Source: Daucus carota subsp. sativus
Taxonomy: Eukaryota; Streptophyta; Magnoliopsida; Apiales; Apiaceae
Assembly (NCBI RefSeq): GCF_001625215.2
Contig: NC_030385.2
Coordinates: forward strand, 39,767,598 to 39,831,597
Direction of reading: 5' to 3'
Length of the DNA: 64,000 bases
Of this stretch, positions 1-11,085 are shown one piece after another. The position numbers were made by a program, and so were the translations under genes. How positions within the stretch are numbered: the first letter of the stretch is position 1; each line of letters starts with the position of its first letter. The notes below the pieces were generated by a model. That model had not been told where the DNA came from. It saw only the letters and a list, made by a program, of their open reading frames with translations, and made no database searches.

Positions 1-244
1 AACCAACATATATACATATACATATACATACATCCATAAATATATATATAGATAGATAGATAGACAGACAGATATATTACCTTATATCCCTTGTGATGCA
101 CAGGTTATTTTTAAAATTTCTTCTTTTATTATTTATATAGATCTAAAAAGATAATTAGGTTTAAAGATATGTTATAAGTTATGTTTACGAAAAATGCTAA
201 TTAATTTTATAGTTTGGCAATGAAAAGTTTAGGAGAATATTAAG

Positions 245-490
245 GGGCCGTTTGGGTGAGCATAAAATAAGTGCTTTTTGCTTAAAATAAAAGAGTGAAG
301 TAGAAGTCAGAAGCAAGTTAAGACTTATAAGTGATTAAACTGTTTGGCAAATAAGCAGAAGTCCTGAAACAAAAGCTAGTAATCCTAACTTTTTTTAAGT
401 GCTTCTCTACCTTTTACACAAACGGTACAAATAAGTGCTTATAACTTATAAGCCCAGAAGTCGGCTTATATATGCCTGCCAAACACCACC
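245..490. mobile_element. hAT-like MITE with GTTTGG termini
   Basis: The left end reads GGGGCCGTTTGGGTGAGC and the right end, reversed, reads GGTGGTGTTTGGCAGGC. The inside has many AAGTGCTT/ACTTATAAG words in both orientations. This is typical of short non-autonomous hAT-type elements in plant genomes. Boundaries are approximate and no clear 8-bp target duplication was found. Confidence 0.55.
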
Positions 491-512
491 TAAGATGTTT
501 CCTACATTACTA

Positions 513-762
513 CTGTCTTCGTCCCTAAATACACCACTTTGACTTTTTACTAGTCAAACTAGTTTGATTGAAATTTATATGTATTATATAACTGGAAAAA
601 TCAAAAATAATTATGTCATTGAAGAGTACATCTAGTCTATTTTAAAAAGTAACATTCCGTTTTCTAATAATAAATAGTAAATACTTTCTAATGTTTAGTC
701 AAAGATTTGTCAATTTGACTTCTAAAAAATTGAAATGGACATTTAACTAGAGACGGGGGAAG
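513..762. mobile_element. Stowaway-like MITE, copy 1 (CTCCCTCCGTCCC family)
   Basis: The element has terminal inverted repeats related to CTCCCTCCGTCCC (here diverged) and is flanked by TA on both sides. Just inside the ends are inverted TGACTAGTCAAA-like words. It belongs to the same family as 1651-1917, 23273-23530 and 39966-40218. TA duplication and this terminus are typical of Tc1/mariner-derived MITEs. Confidence 0.6.
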
Positions 763-1650
763 TATTAAATATGTAGAAGGTAATTAAGAATTTTCATGAG
801 GTAACTAATATTTTTTTCCAACTATAAATATTTAATATATAATTAAGTACCAAAAATCAAAAACAAAGACCTTGTAAATATAGATAGATATATAAAGTAA
901 GAACATCCATCAAGACGGATTTTAAAACTAATAACCCATAAATTGGCACACATACTGATTGACCAAAACTTTCGATGTTCCGCCATTAATAATATAGTAT
1001 AGATAAAAATAAATACACCTGTTAAGACAGATTTCAAAATAAATGGGTCTATAGAGCAGCCCAAATAATGACCAACCAAAACTTTTAATGTTTTAGTTTT
1101 AACAATATAGTATGGATAATTGTATAACTGACCTTACATAGTAATAAACAGAAATTTTATCAAAAAATTTAATAAGAAATCGATTTATACTTAACTGTTA
1201 TAATTATAATCAAGGTCGGAGTGCATAATTTGACAATCATTGCCTTCATTGTACTATAGTATTATATACCTCAAAATTTTAGGGTTCAAATAACTTGAAG
1301 CATAATATTAAAGGTTCAATTTCCATCCAAAAACATATCCCAACTATAATACTTATATTTAAGAATAAAAGTACTAACAAAGGTTTAAGATTCGAATTTC
1401 ATACATACAATTTGTTACATAAGTGAAATATCTAACATACTTTCTAAACAAAAATTGGATTATCAATAATAATATCCCCAGACTAGCTTTTTTACATAAA
1501 ATATTATAAAATGAGTAAATTACAAAAAGGAGTTAACATGTATATATGATTAGTAATCTTAAAGAAGAATCAACATATAATTAAAATACTAATAGAATTG
1601 TAACTAGATTTTAGAAAAAAGTAATTGTTTATTAATTTAATTATATAATA

Positions 1651-1917
1651 CTCCCTCCGTCCCCTTTTATATGTCCCTATCTGATTTTTGACCAGTCAAA
1701 TTGACCAAATTTTGACTAAACACTATAAATTATCTGTTCATTATTTTTGAAATCTGAAAGTTGCATATTAAAATACACTAAATACACTTTCTAATGATAT
1801 AATTTTTAGAATTTTTTGAATTATATGATATGTGTAAAATTTCAGTCAAAATAGAGTCAATTTGACTGGTCAAAACTCAAAAGTCAAACGGGGACATGTA
1901 AAAGGGGACGAAAGGAG
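1651..1917. mobile_element. Stowaway-like MITE, copy 2 (best preserved)
   Basis: The left end is CTCCCTCCGTCCCCTTTTAT and the right end is the near-perfect inverse, with GGGGACATGTAAAAGGGGACG ending in GGAG. TA dinucleotides flank both sides (1649-1650 and 1918-1919). Internal words TTGACCAGTCAAATTGACC and its inverse add to the hairpin. The element is 267 bp with no coding capacity. Confidence 0.75.
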
Positions 1918-2676
1918 TACTACCTTAGCTCCAGTTTTATAAATTGTTTGACTTTTTTCACATATTTCCACAAGCTTTGACTCGGAAGTAAAAAAAATAG
2001 TATAAATTTTTCTTTTCCTGAATAAAATTAAACTTCATCCATCCCCTCAATTGTTTTATATACGTCTTAGAAGTTAGAATGCGTGCCAAGCAATGTAGAA
2101 AAAACTTTAAAAAATGAGAAGGACAGAGGGAGTAACTTCTATTCAAAAAAAATTAGAAACCATTAATTTAACTGTAGGGTCAAGGCTCGTAGTGAAAAGT
2201 CAAGTAACTTATAAAATGTACCGGGAGGAGTATCCAATATTTTTGTTGTAATGGGTCAACTTATTTTTTTTATTTGTTTGCCCAAAAAGAACTAGTCCAT
2301 AATATTCATAAGTGCGATTCTTTTTATGCTATCTAAGTTCTTACTTAAAGGTCTGATTTTAGTTTGTTCTTAATTTAGTCCCGCCCAAAACGTTAATTGA
2401 TCCATATATAAATATTTTCATGAACAAATAGACCAATGACCAAACTTTAAATGCTTTAATTATATGACACTAATAGATAAGACGACTTGCGTCATACCGT
2501 CATTTACTCTTATTCCGATACCATGTGTTGGTACCATTAGTAAACTATTTTGTTTTATAAATTGTATAACATCAAACATTTGGTCCCGCAAAATCCAATC
2601 TTGCCTTCAAGAGCATTATCATTGTAGGTTTTACTTGAGTAAAACTTAATAAAACATCAAAGATTAGTAGTTATAC

Positions 2677-5600
2677 CCCGTCCGTCAACATATCACGATA
2701 GAGGACATGGACATTCCGTATGGAAACTTGAATGCCATCAAGAATCTAAAGCACATGAAAAACAAAAATGTTAGTTCTCACATCATATTACAAGGGCGTC
2801 ATCGGATCTCCACATATCCAACACTATAAAAAACCCTAATGAAAGACATGATTTTGAGCTTAACTCTAAAAGAGCTTAACAAATCGTTGTTAATTATAAA
2901 TCAAACTCAATACACAAACGTGATAAACTGAATCGGAGAAATGGAAATAGTCATCCCAAAGACTATCGGTGAAGTTGATATACCTTTGCTGTAATAAATG
3001 AAATGAATGAAGTTCCAGCCTGATCATCTACACAAATGGAAACAATAATTAGCACCAAACATGCAAGAAACATTTTTTCGTCGGCTAAACCACAAAAGAT
3101 GGCAGTTAATTGGTAATTTCGTGCAAAGAAAATTTATATCTTATAAATTGAGTCCCTCTACATTACTACTCTTAACTAATAGTTCTACATAAATGCATTT
3201 TTTGTAAATAGGTACTAAAGTTTAAATTTTAATTTCTATTAATTTTCTGCAGACACGGGTATTCTAATTAGAAGAAAATTCTTACAAGAAAATTCTGCAT
3301 ACACTGTTTATTCTCGCATCCCCCCGATTGACTCTTATATCATTGCTTGATGTTGATGTACGTAACTAGTGGATGGTTGGTAACCTATATAGGAAATTAG
3401 GTGAAGAAAATGATCTCGTTTTCTATGAAGGATGATGAACATCAGTTGAAAAATCTAAGCTTCTGGTGCTGGAAAGCCTATGTATCACAAACAAAAAAAG
3501 CTCAAAAATCAAACATATGCCTCTTCATGTAAGAGATGTTTGATAAACAAGGCCGAAGAAGTGAGTGCAGAATGGAGAACACAAGTTTAATTTGAAGGGA
3601 ACACTTTAAGGTGTGAAGATTATTTGGAGAGGATTTTCAAGATGAAGATGAAAAAGAATTACCAAAAAGCTGGAACATAGCTATAAACTTCAAATTTTGA
3701 ATCTGATGTCAGATTTGTACTATTGAATCTTTGAACATTAGTACTATTTTAGAAATTTGGAATGTGCGCCAAGGCTCCAGAAAGTTTGGAGTCGGGAAGA
3801 CTTTTGCACCTCGGTAAGCAAAACACTTTTGATGACCCTGCTTGTGATCTTTTTGGAAGACAATTTTTTTTATAAAAACAGTGTAAACTTAACACAATTC
3901 TTATAATACATTTGATACTTTGGTTTTGGTTACACTTTCTCGATCTTTGGAGATTCAGAGGTTATAATGTATTAATATTATGCTGCATATTATCAAAGAA
4001 TCTGTATCAAGGACCAAATAAGTAAAATGAACTTTTAAAGACTCGCCCTTTTAAACAAATCTATTGTAGACCCCATACTCAAGGATCATTATATACAATT
4101 AGTATTAAAAAGCATACCAGATATTTTCCGCTTTCCGCAAGTATAATAAATTAATAATACATAGATGAACAATTTTACTAAACATAGCTTATGTGTTCAT
4201 TGTACATACGATGGCATAAAAAGGCAGAGGTTCATTTATGAATTTCAATTTAACATTTAAATAATGGGGTGGATAACAATTTTATATTGTAATAGGAACA
4301 TGCAAAAACACTACAGGCAGTAACGTCACATAAACAATGCAACTGACAGTATTTTTTAATTCACATGCATATCTTGTATGCCATGTAGTAAAGTTGGTGA
4401 AAATTTAAGTGTTGCACCAAGCATTAAGTGCTCTCATATAACTTGCAATTTAAGATTTAAAGTTTGCATATGCAAAGGCCATCTGTTTCTCATAAAAATA
4501 TTGTGTGTTACTGTTAAAAAAGTCAGCTTTCTGTAATAAATGCATGCTATTGGTGAAAATTAAGATTGAAATTTGATTGTCAAAGACAACTCACCAGAAA
4601 AACGTTTTGACAATTTTGCCAATTCTGCAGCAGCAAGTTTCGCCTTTTTGCCAGCAAATTCTCTTCTTTCAACAGCATCCTTACTCCACTGCCCACCATT
4701 AAAAGGGTTAATATCTCGCATTAAAACTATTTGGACAACTTTTTTATGCTCCATTGATCCAAATTGTAAGAACTTATTTACTGTATTTACAATTCAAAAG
4801 GTTAAGCACCGAGTGGAAGTTTGAAAAGACAAGCAATAATGGTTCAAAGAAACACATTCTCCTTTCCAGTTTTATTGGTTTAACACGTCTCCGGTACAAA
4901 CTGCAACAGCTGTTACACATCTAGATAATGCTCTACATAATTCATACGCAAATGTAGCAAATGATTAACAATTTTACATAGAAAGGTTAAAATCGTGTCC
5001 TTCTGTGTATTCTTTAAATGACTTTCAGTTAATGGAATTGGGTTTTGAGCCACAACACTTGTAAAGAATCAGAGAAACATACTTTTAACAAATAGTACAA
5101 TTCTAAACAAGGATAAATTACCTCCTCATCGTTCCGCTGGCATGCGCAGACCAAAACATCGTCTAAACTAATTATGATAGGGTCCCAACCAAGCTTCTTC
5201 CATGGAATTTTAATGCTTAACCTCCCAACACGACCTAGCATAATCCAGTTACTGTTAATGTTAGTTATTACATTAACTCCGTCTAGCAAATAAATATAGA
5301 ACGCAGTAAAAAGACTTCCTAAAGTTCAAGGCTAGACTATCAAGTATTTCTGTTATATTCTATTATTGGATACACTAACAAAGATTTAGTATTTTTCTAG
5401 GCAGACTACTGGCAGGCTAGCATCATATTACCTTCTTTCAGAGCACATGGCAGCTGAAGGTAGTCAAAAGCTTCAAGAATCAGCTCCACATTTTCCAGTT
5501 TTACTTCTTCTGCAGAAAGTATCACGTCATTCAGATAAGGAATTACTAAAACAAACCCTAGTTCGATTCAACATTGTATTTCCTTGGATTTGAATTCTTA

Positions 5601-8455
5601 ATGAAATCTTAGCTTTTCGTCAAAAAAAAAACAAATTATCTTGAAATAAACATAATTATATGAGTAAATTTTATCAATTATGAATATGACTTTGTAACAA
5701 AATTGCAGATACACCAACCCAAATATGTTGAACCACTGTTTCTGCTTTATCTTCTGACCTGCTATTAGCCTATTACTAATAAGTTTTGGTCATTCTCATA
5801 TTGTTCTTGTCTTCATTCTTTCTTGTATTAACATATTTTTCTTCCCAACAGGAGAAAAAATACCAAACTAAATACAAGTAAAAAAGGTTAGACCATAGAA
5901 TCAGGAAACTTGTAATTAGAATGTGTCAACACACTAATCACCGATGTTGTCCTCCAGAGCCATAATGAATGCCAAACTTTTCATAACTACCCTCGTTATG
6001 CAAGTAAAACAGTAAGAACATTTGATGGTGTAAGGAATACTAATTATAGCAACAAATGTTAGGACAGTCACAGGTTACTAGTATCACTGATGATGAGTCT
6101 GATTTAGGTAGCAGTAGCAGTATTGGTGAGGAAGTGCAATCTAAGTATATAGATTAGTAGTAAGGGTATGTTAGTCTTTTATTTTTACCTGCAGTAGTAT
6201 GTGGTAGATTAGTATAAATAGCATTATAGCAGGACTATATTTGTAATTCTGTTATGTTGAACATATTATTTGGAAAATGGAATATCTTTTCCACCAAGCA
6301 TTCTCTCTCTAGATTTCTGTTGTACTTTCTCTTTCTATAAGTGATTCTGTGGTTAACTGTTCATTTCTCTCTGTGATCTACATTTCTGTTGTCTAGTTTC
6401 TGCATATAAACCCTAGAACACCAAAAATACCTTGATTTCTGCATTTCTAAACACCTGTTGTTGAACACAAATTTGTCCTGGAGCAACAATAAGGAACAAA
6501 CACTACACAATTCTTAAAGATAATATTTTGTAGAGTAGATGACAAAGTGGTGGCTGTAGTTTTTCAAAAAAATACAAAATGTTGGTTAGACTTTAAAAAC
6601 TCCAGAACAGTGGCTGGAGTTTACTTCCGCCTTTTAAAACGGTGGCGCCCGTCAAGCACCGTTAATATAGCTCTGTTAACTCCAAAAAATTAAATTTAAG
6701 GAAGGGTATATCAGGAAATTCAACTGAACATTTATATTACACCTGCAAATGTCGCCGGTGGTGACTCGCGGAGGAGAAAGGAGAGCGAGGAGACAGCTGG
6801 GGAGGGAAAGGAGAAAGGAAAGCAGTGGGTATGTGTATTTGTAGGTGTATGGGTTGAGCAAGGTGGGTGTTGCAGCGGTGTCGGGGGATGGGGTAGAAGG
6901 ACGACGGGAGAGAGAGGTATGACGGAGGGAGAGGAGTGGTGATGTTGTGTGTGCGATGAAGGGGGAACGGAGAAGACAGAAACCACCACCGATGGCGGTG
7001 GTGGTGGGGAGGGGGGGCAGGCATGGTAGTGAAGCTGCCAGAGATCGGCGGCGAAGATTGGCAGCCTGTTCTTGGATGCACATGGATGCTACAGCTAGAG
7101 CCTGGTTTAGCCCTCGCATTGCATACTGACCTTAAGCCTTGGGTCAGCCAATTTTGCAAACCTTCTGCGGTCATTGAACAGAGGTCTTGGCTGCAGATGC
7201 ATAACATTGACAACAAGTTATTCCTTAATCTTAGGTTCCCATCACCTTGGGAAGAACATGAGAGCTTGATGTAACAAAGAATGGTGGCGAGAGAGGGTGC
7301 TATTCCTTAATCGGAGAATGGCCGGAGAATGTCAGGGTGCTACCTAATTTAACCCTGCTCCGTTAGAGCCGTTAGTGGGTATTTGACGGTCGCCGCCGTT
7401 TTAAAATGCGGAAGTAAACTCCAGTAACCGTTCTGGAGTTTTTAAAATCCAGCAAACATTTTGCAATTTTTAAAAAACTACAGCCACCACTTTGTCATTT
7501 ACTCTATACTGTATGCTTATAAGTATATAGTATGCAAATTCGGGGATGGCCTGTCAAGTACAGCCAGTTCGCCAAAAAGGAAATAGAGTAGCAAAATGAA
7601 ATTCCTGTAAGGTGGGAATAAAATTGAAGGAAGAAAGAGACAATTACAAGAGAAGAAAAACATGCTTGTTTCGCGCAACTAGAACAACTTACACATATAT
7701 TATTCATCGGGGTGATCCTTTAAAGCCAAAACTGATTCTCACTTACATCCTTTGATTTCTTTATTAATCTCGTTTTAAGAATCTAAAAAATTTAAAAATG
7801 CTTTAAGGGGGTGCATGCAATTGAGATTTTAATAGATTTTAAAAAATAATAATAATATAGATGGATTTTAATAGATTGTTTTTTATTTAGATTCTACGCA
7901 GAGTTGAGGTAAAATATTGCAATGTTTATGTAGAATCTTAAGGATTCAAGCAGTAAGCACTAATCCATTAAAATCTTATTAATTTCGAAGAGATTCCTAA
8001 AAACATAAAATACACTAAAAAAATCCCACATAATCCATCATTTGAATCAAATTTTGATTAGACTCTAATGAATTTTACAATCCAAACTGATACACCCCAA
8101 TTTCTTGAGACCAAAAAAACCCTGAAGATTCTGCATTGAATACACCCCCTTCAATTTTATTTTACGCATAAACCTCAAGATTATATGATGATAGTTGATA
8201 CTATCAATCTTATTCTACTAAAATCAACTCAACTACTCAATTTGCTTAAACAAAAAAAAAGTGGAGTATAGATGTGCATTCAACTTCATACACCAAACAT
8301 AGAAACTCGGAATAACTTAAGACTAACATGGAAAAAGTGTGACGAAATAGAATGTTACCATTCCATAGGGTGATTTTGAGCTGCTCTTTGTGAATGTCTT
8401 TAATATACCGCCCTAAATAACCGACAATCAATTGTCTGACGAGACCTTCAAACAT
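2677..8455 (-). CDS. VPS13: VPS13-like intermembrane lipid-transfer protein, N-terminal part only
   Basis: VPS13 proteins form long hydrophobic grooves that move lipids between membranes at contact sites. Six exons are readable: 8455-8359, 5509-5432, 5234-5122, 4688-4595, 3027-2984 and 2745-2677. All have GT-AG borders and consistent phase, and together encode 165 residues. The start MFEGLVRQLIVGYLGRYIKD, then LENVELILEAFDYLQLP, GRVGRLSIKIPWKKLGWDP and REFAGKKAKLAAAELAKL are hallmarks of the chorein N-terminus as found in plant VPS13 homologues. The ATG is the family start. Exon 6 ends with a clean GT donor, but no further exon was found in the remaining 2.7 kb, so the gene either continues left of the window across a long intron or is truncated. 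Full-length members exceed 3,000 residues. The 2.85-kb first intron carries two transposons. The family call is firm; whether the gene is intact is unknown. Confidence 0.85.
6057..6485. mobile_element. Probable solo LTR of a retrotransposon
   Basis: The stretch begins TGTTAGGACA and ends TGTCCTGGAGCA, giving an imperfect inverted terminus with TG...CA ends. It holds a TATA-like word (AGTATAAATAGC) near its middle, as LTR promoters do. It is flanked by ACAAA and ACAAT, a 4 of 5 match for a target duplication. No internal retroviral-type coding sequence accompanies it, so a solo LTR is the simplest reading. It lies in intron 1 of the VPS13-like gene. Confidence 0.45.
6533..7504. mobile_element. 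Pack-MULE-like transposon with captured gene fragment
   Basis: The ends form a terminal inverted repeat of roughly 110-130 bp (6533 to about 6660 against 7504 to about 7370). Both ends carry ATGACAAAGTGGTGGCTGTA, then AAAACTCCAGAAC and GGAGTTTACTTCCGC. Flanks TATTTTGTA (6524-6532) and TATACTGTA (7505-7513) match at 7 of 9 positions, fitting the 9-bp duplication of Mutator-like elements. The interior is GC-rich, unlike the AT-rich host intron, and contains part of a kinase gene but no transposase. Long inverted ends, a 9-bp target site and an acquired gene piece are the definition of a Pack-MULE. It sits in intron 1 of the VPS13-like gene. Confidence 0.75.
7060..7190 (-). pseudogene. Captured fragment of a receptor-like cytoplasmic kinase (PBS1/PBL type)
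   Basis: Read on the minus strand, the DNA encodes PRPLFNDRRRFAKLADPRLK and then, one base out of frame, QYAMRGLNQALAVASMCIQE. This is the C-lobe of the kinase domain of RLCK subfamily VII (PBS1/PBL-like) proteins, where the two parts are normally continuous as ...DPRL-x-G-x-Y-x-M-R-G.... The single-base loss near 7131 breaks the frame. Upstream of PRP the sequence ends in TGCAG like a splice acceptor, so the source was probably genomic DNA with its intron. Homology stops after EQAA. It lies wholly within the Pack-MULE-like element. Confidence 0.75.
7807..8098. mobile_element. MITE with GGGGTGTATTNAATTG-type ends
   Basis: The left end reads GGGGGTGCATGCAATTGAG and the right end, reversed, reads GGGGTGTATCAGTTTGGATT. 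The interior repeats ATTTTAATAGATTTTAAA-like words. A related element lies at about 36717-37180. No clear target duplication could be assigned. It is also in intron 1 of the VPS13-like gene. Confidence 0.5.
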
Positions 8456-8689
8456 TGCACTTTACTTACGGTACATCCACCGGAACCTGAAACAGAGTCT
8501 TAAAGATTTTATAGAAATAATTTAAGAACGCGCATAAAACCTAAAAGTGTGTATAAATTCATATATAATCGATGTGTAAAAGCTGCACCGCATCGGAAAA
8601 AAATTGGCGCTAAAAGTTTAGTTATTAGAATGATAGAATAACTCACTTGTTAGGGTTTTGCTTGTTTGCAATCCAACACGAAGATACAA

Positions 8690-8722
<33 letters not shown>
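8690..8722. repeat. (TG)n(AG)n microsatellite in the VPS13 5' leader region
   Basis: A run of TG repeats followed by AG repeats lies about 240 bases upstream of the VPS13-like ATG. On the gene's own (minus) strand it reads as a CT-rich then CA-rich tract. CT-rich tracts are common in plant 5' leaders, so it may mark the transcription start region. Confidence 0.7.
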
Positions 8723-11085
8723 CGGGGGGAGAATTTATTTAGGTGTGTATATTATGAGATGTGTGAGGGTTTATGTTGTGTTGTATGTAATTGTTGTGAT
8801 TTGGGGAGAGAGATGAGAGATGATGAAGAGAGGAAGGGAAATTGTCCGGTAATGGTGATGTAAGTGACGCCGACGGTGGATATTCCGGCGGGTCACGGTG
8901 GTGGCGGAAGGAGAGAGATGGTAGGAGAGAGATGCAGGGGAAGAGAAGTGGCGTTATATATAGAGGGGACGGGTGAGAGATGGGTAGAAGACGAGATTGG
9001 TGTGTTGTGTTGTCAGTTGTGGGTATTTTGTCTTGTTTATATAATTAATTAATTATTAATTAATTCTCACTTTCTTTACAGTTAAAATTGATAAAGAATA
9101 TAAAAAAATGATAAAAAATAAAAATAAAAATTTAAGAAACAAAATGGGTGTTTGAGAATTGGGCTTCTGGGCTTAAAAGCTCGGAAGCACGCTTTATATT
9201 TTTGTGGTGCCTTTGGCAAACTTCAGAAGCATTTGATCAAATCAAAAGAAGCTCAAAAAAAAGCTTGCAAATGCAGCTTTTTTTGATACTCATCTTCTTT
9301 TTTTTAGACGAACTCAGCAGCCCTAGTCTAAGAGTAAAAAAAATGGATGCAAACAAAAAGCTAGTAATTACCTGCATTGCATTTTCAGCTGGATTAGTAA
9401 AAAAAATGGATGCAAACAAAAAGCTAGTAATTACCTGCATTGTATTTTCAGCTAGATTGTTGCTGTCGTTTATGACCGATAATTTGCTTATTTTTTATTT
9501 TTGCTGAACTATTTCATATATTGATAATAAAAGATACCTTTTATCTTATATTAAATAAATATAAATATTTATTCAAAAATAAATAAATATAAATATTAAA
9601 TAAATGATGTACTTTTTTATTTGTATTATCTGTATAATCTGCAGCTATTAATTTTTTTTTTTGATGCAAAGTTTAAAATATTGTATTGTAAAATATTTAA
9701 TGTAATAATAATAAAAGGTCTTATATTATTATAATTTATTTTTTAAGAGAAACAAATTATTATATTACAAAATTACTAAACTATACCAACTTATAAGTTT
9801 AGTTATCCAAACACTTATAAAACTTATAAGTCGCCGTATACAAACACTTATAACAACTTATAAGTCCGGACCAACTTCTCACTTATAATCTACTTCTTTA
9901 CTTTAATCAATAAGTCACTTCACACTTATAATCTACTTATTTACTTTAATCAATAAATCATACGGAATAACGCAATGTTGTAATAGATAAATTCAATAAA
10001 TTTGATAAATATATTTCAATTATAAACATTAATTTTTTATTAATATTTCATATCTTATTTCTATATTTACCATATGTAAATTTCAAATAATATAATTTAT
10101 AGATAATACATATATTATTCAGATTTATTGATGATGCATGTATTTTCATATATATTTTAAAAATAAAGTCGAAATTGTTATTACAGTGTTGGTTGGGAAA
10201 AAATAATATTTAATTATTAATTTTTTAATTGAGATTACATATATAATTATATTAATTTTTTTTAATTTCCATATAATTGTATCATGTTTTTAAATTTATT
10301 TTTACGGTCTGTTTTTGAAGAGAATGAGATAATTCAATAAATAATAGGCATACGGCATTTACAAAAATATCGAGTCGTACAAACAGATAAAGAATTAACA
10401 CGACTGTCTATATACCCAAGATGAGACAACGATGTATTTTTACAGAACCTTGTTTTGTGTTCACCGTCTTTTCTGATAAAATCTGTTTAATCTATCAACC
10501 ATAAATGCAATTCAGAGAAGATTTTTATCGATAAATTCAAACCAACTATCACTAAAGAACCAAGGAGAGAATTCAAACAAAAAATATAACACACCAGAGA
10601 AAATCCAACTGCAAACTAAAACAACTAGATCTGCACCACGAACCGACACTAGGAGATAATCGACCTACTCACAAATCCAAAAAGTTCTCTGGCAACGAAC
10701 AAAAACAAAAATTGAATTTTTCGGTGATATAGATCTAAGAAAACTTTGTCGAGAGAGGGAGATTTATTAAAATCAATCAAACAAGTAAGAAAAACCAATG
10801 AACAAGTCATTGAACGCAAAGAATCTGGGGTTTTCCGCCGGAAAACCGGTGGAAGTCTCGCAAGAGAGAACGAGAAAAATGGTCAAAATTGTTATTTCAA
10901 TGTTGGTTGATTTTTTTCTAATTTTATACTATAAAAATTATTATCGAGAACATATATAGTTTATATTATATTTTTCACTGGTCCATATTACCACTATTTT
11001 TTATAATAATAAAAAAAAAAACTAATAACGTATTTGCCAAAAGGGCCCTTCATCATCTTTATCTCATGAAACAAGAATAAGAAAA
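8723..11085. other. Intergenic region between VPS13-like gene and SDIR1
   Basis: 8723-9050 is purine-rich and probably contains the upstream region of the minus-strand VPS13-like gene; its open frames are low-complexity. From 9050 the DNA is AT-rich. Many ACTTATAAG words at 9780-9960 resemble hAT MITE debris. A block at 10310-10880 is less AT-rich and is flanked by similar sequences (see findings). No exon with recognisable homology was seen. Confidence 0.55.
9333..9458 (+). repeat. 63-bp tandem duplication, two copies
   Basis: Copies at 9333-9395 and 9396-9458 differ at only a few positions. Each contains ATGGATGCAAACAAAAAGC and TAGTAATTACCTGCATTG. The unit is a multiple of three and stays open in one frame across both copies, giving a small ORF with a repeated 21-residue block. 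I do not recognise the product and see no flanking gene structure. Confidence 0.8.

Larger units (their letters stand above)
1..2676. other. AT-rich repeat-bearing stretch at the left edge
   Basis: No convincing exon is visible on either strand. The first 75 bases are a degenerate TA/GATA/GACA microsatellite. Three short transposon copies lie here and are listed separately. Because the VPS13-like gene to the right reads leftward and is not finished, this stretch is either a long intron of that gene or intergenic DNA after a truncated gene. I could not find the next expected VPS13 exon in it. Confidence 0.6.

Noticed and set aside
1..75. CRISPR-like or regulatory tandem array
   Set aside because: It is a simple TA/GATA/GACA microsatellite without spacers.
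6676..7216. Three overlapping long minus-strand ORFs (85-159 codons)
   Set aside because: They are frames of GC-rich, low-complexity transposon interior. Only the short kinase-like part (7060-7190) has real homology, and it is broken by a frameshift.
8666..9052. Plus-strand ORFs rich in Arg/Glu/Gly
   Set aside because: They arise from the purine-rich microsatellite and leader region of the minus-strand VPS13-like gene; composition is low-complexity and there is no known domain.
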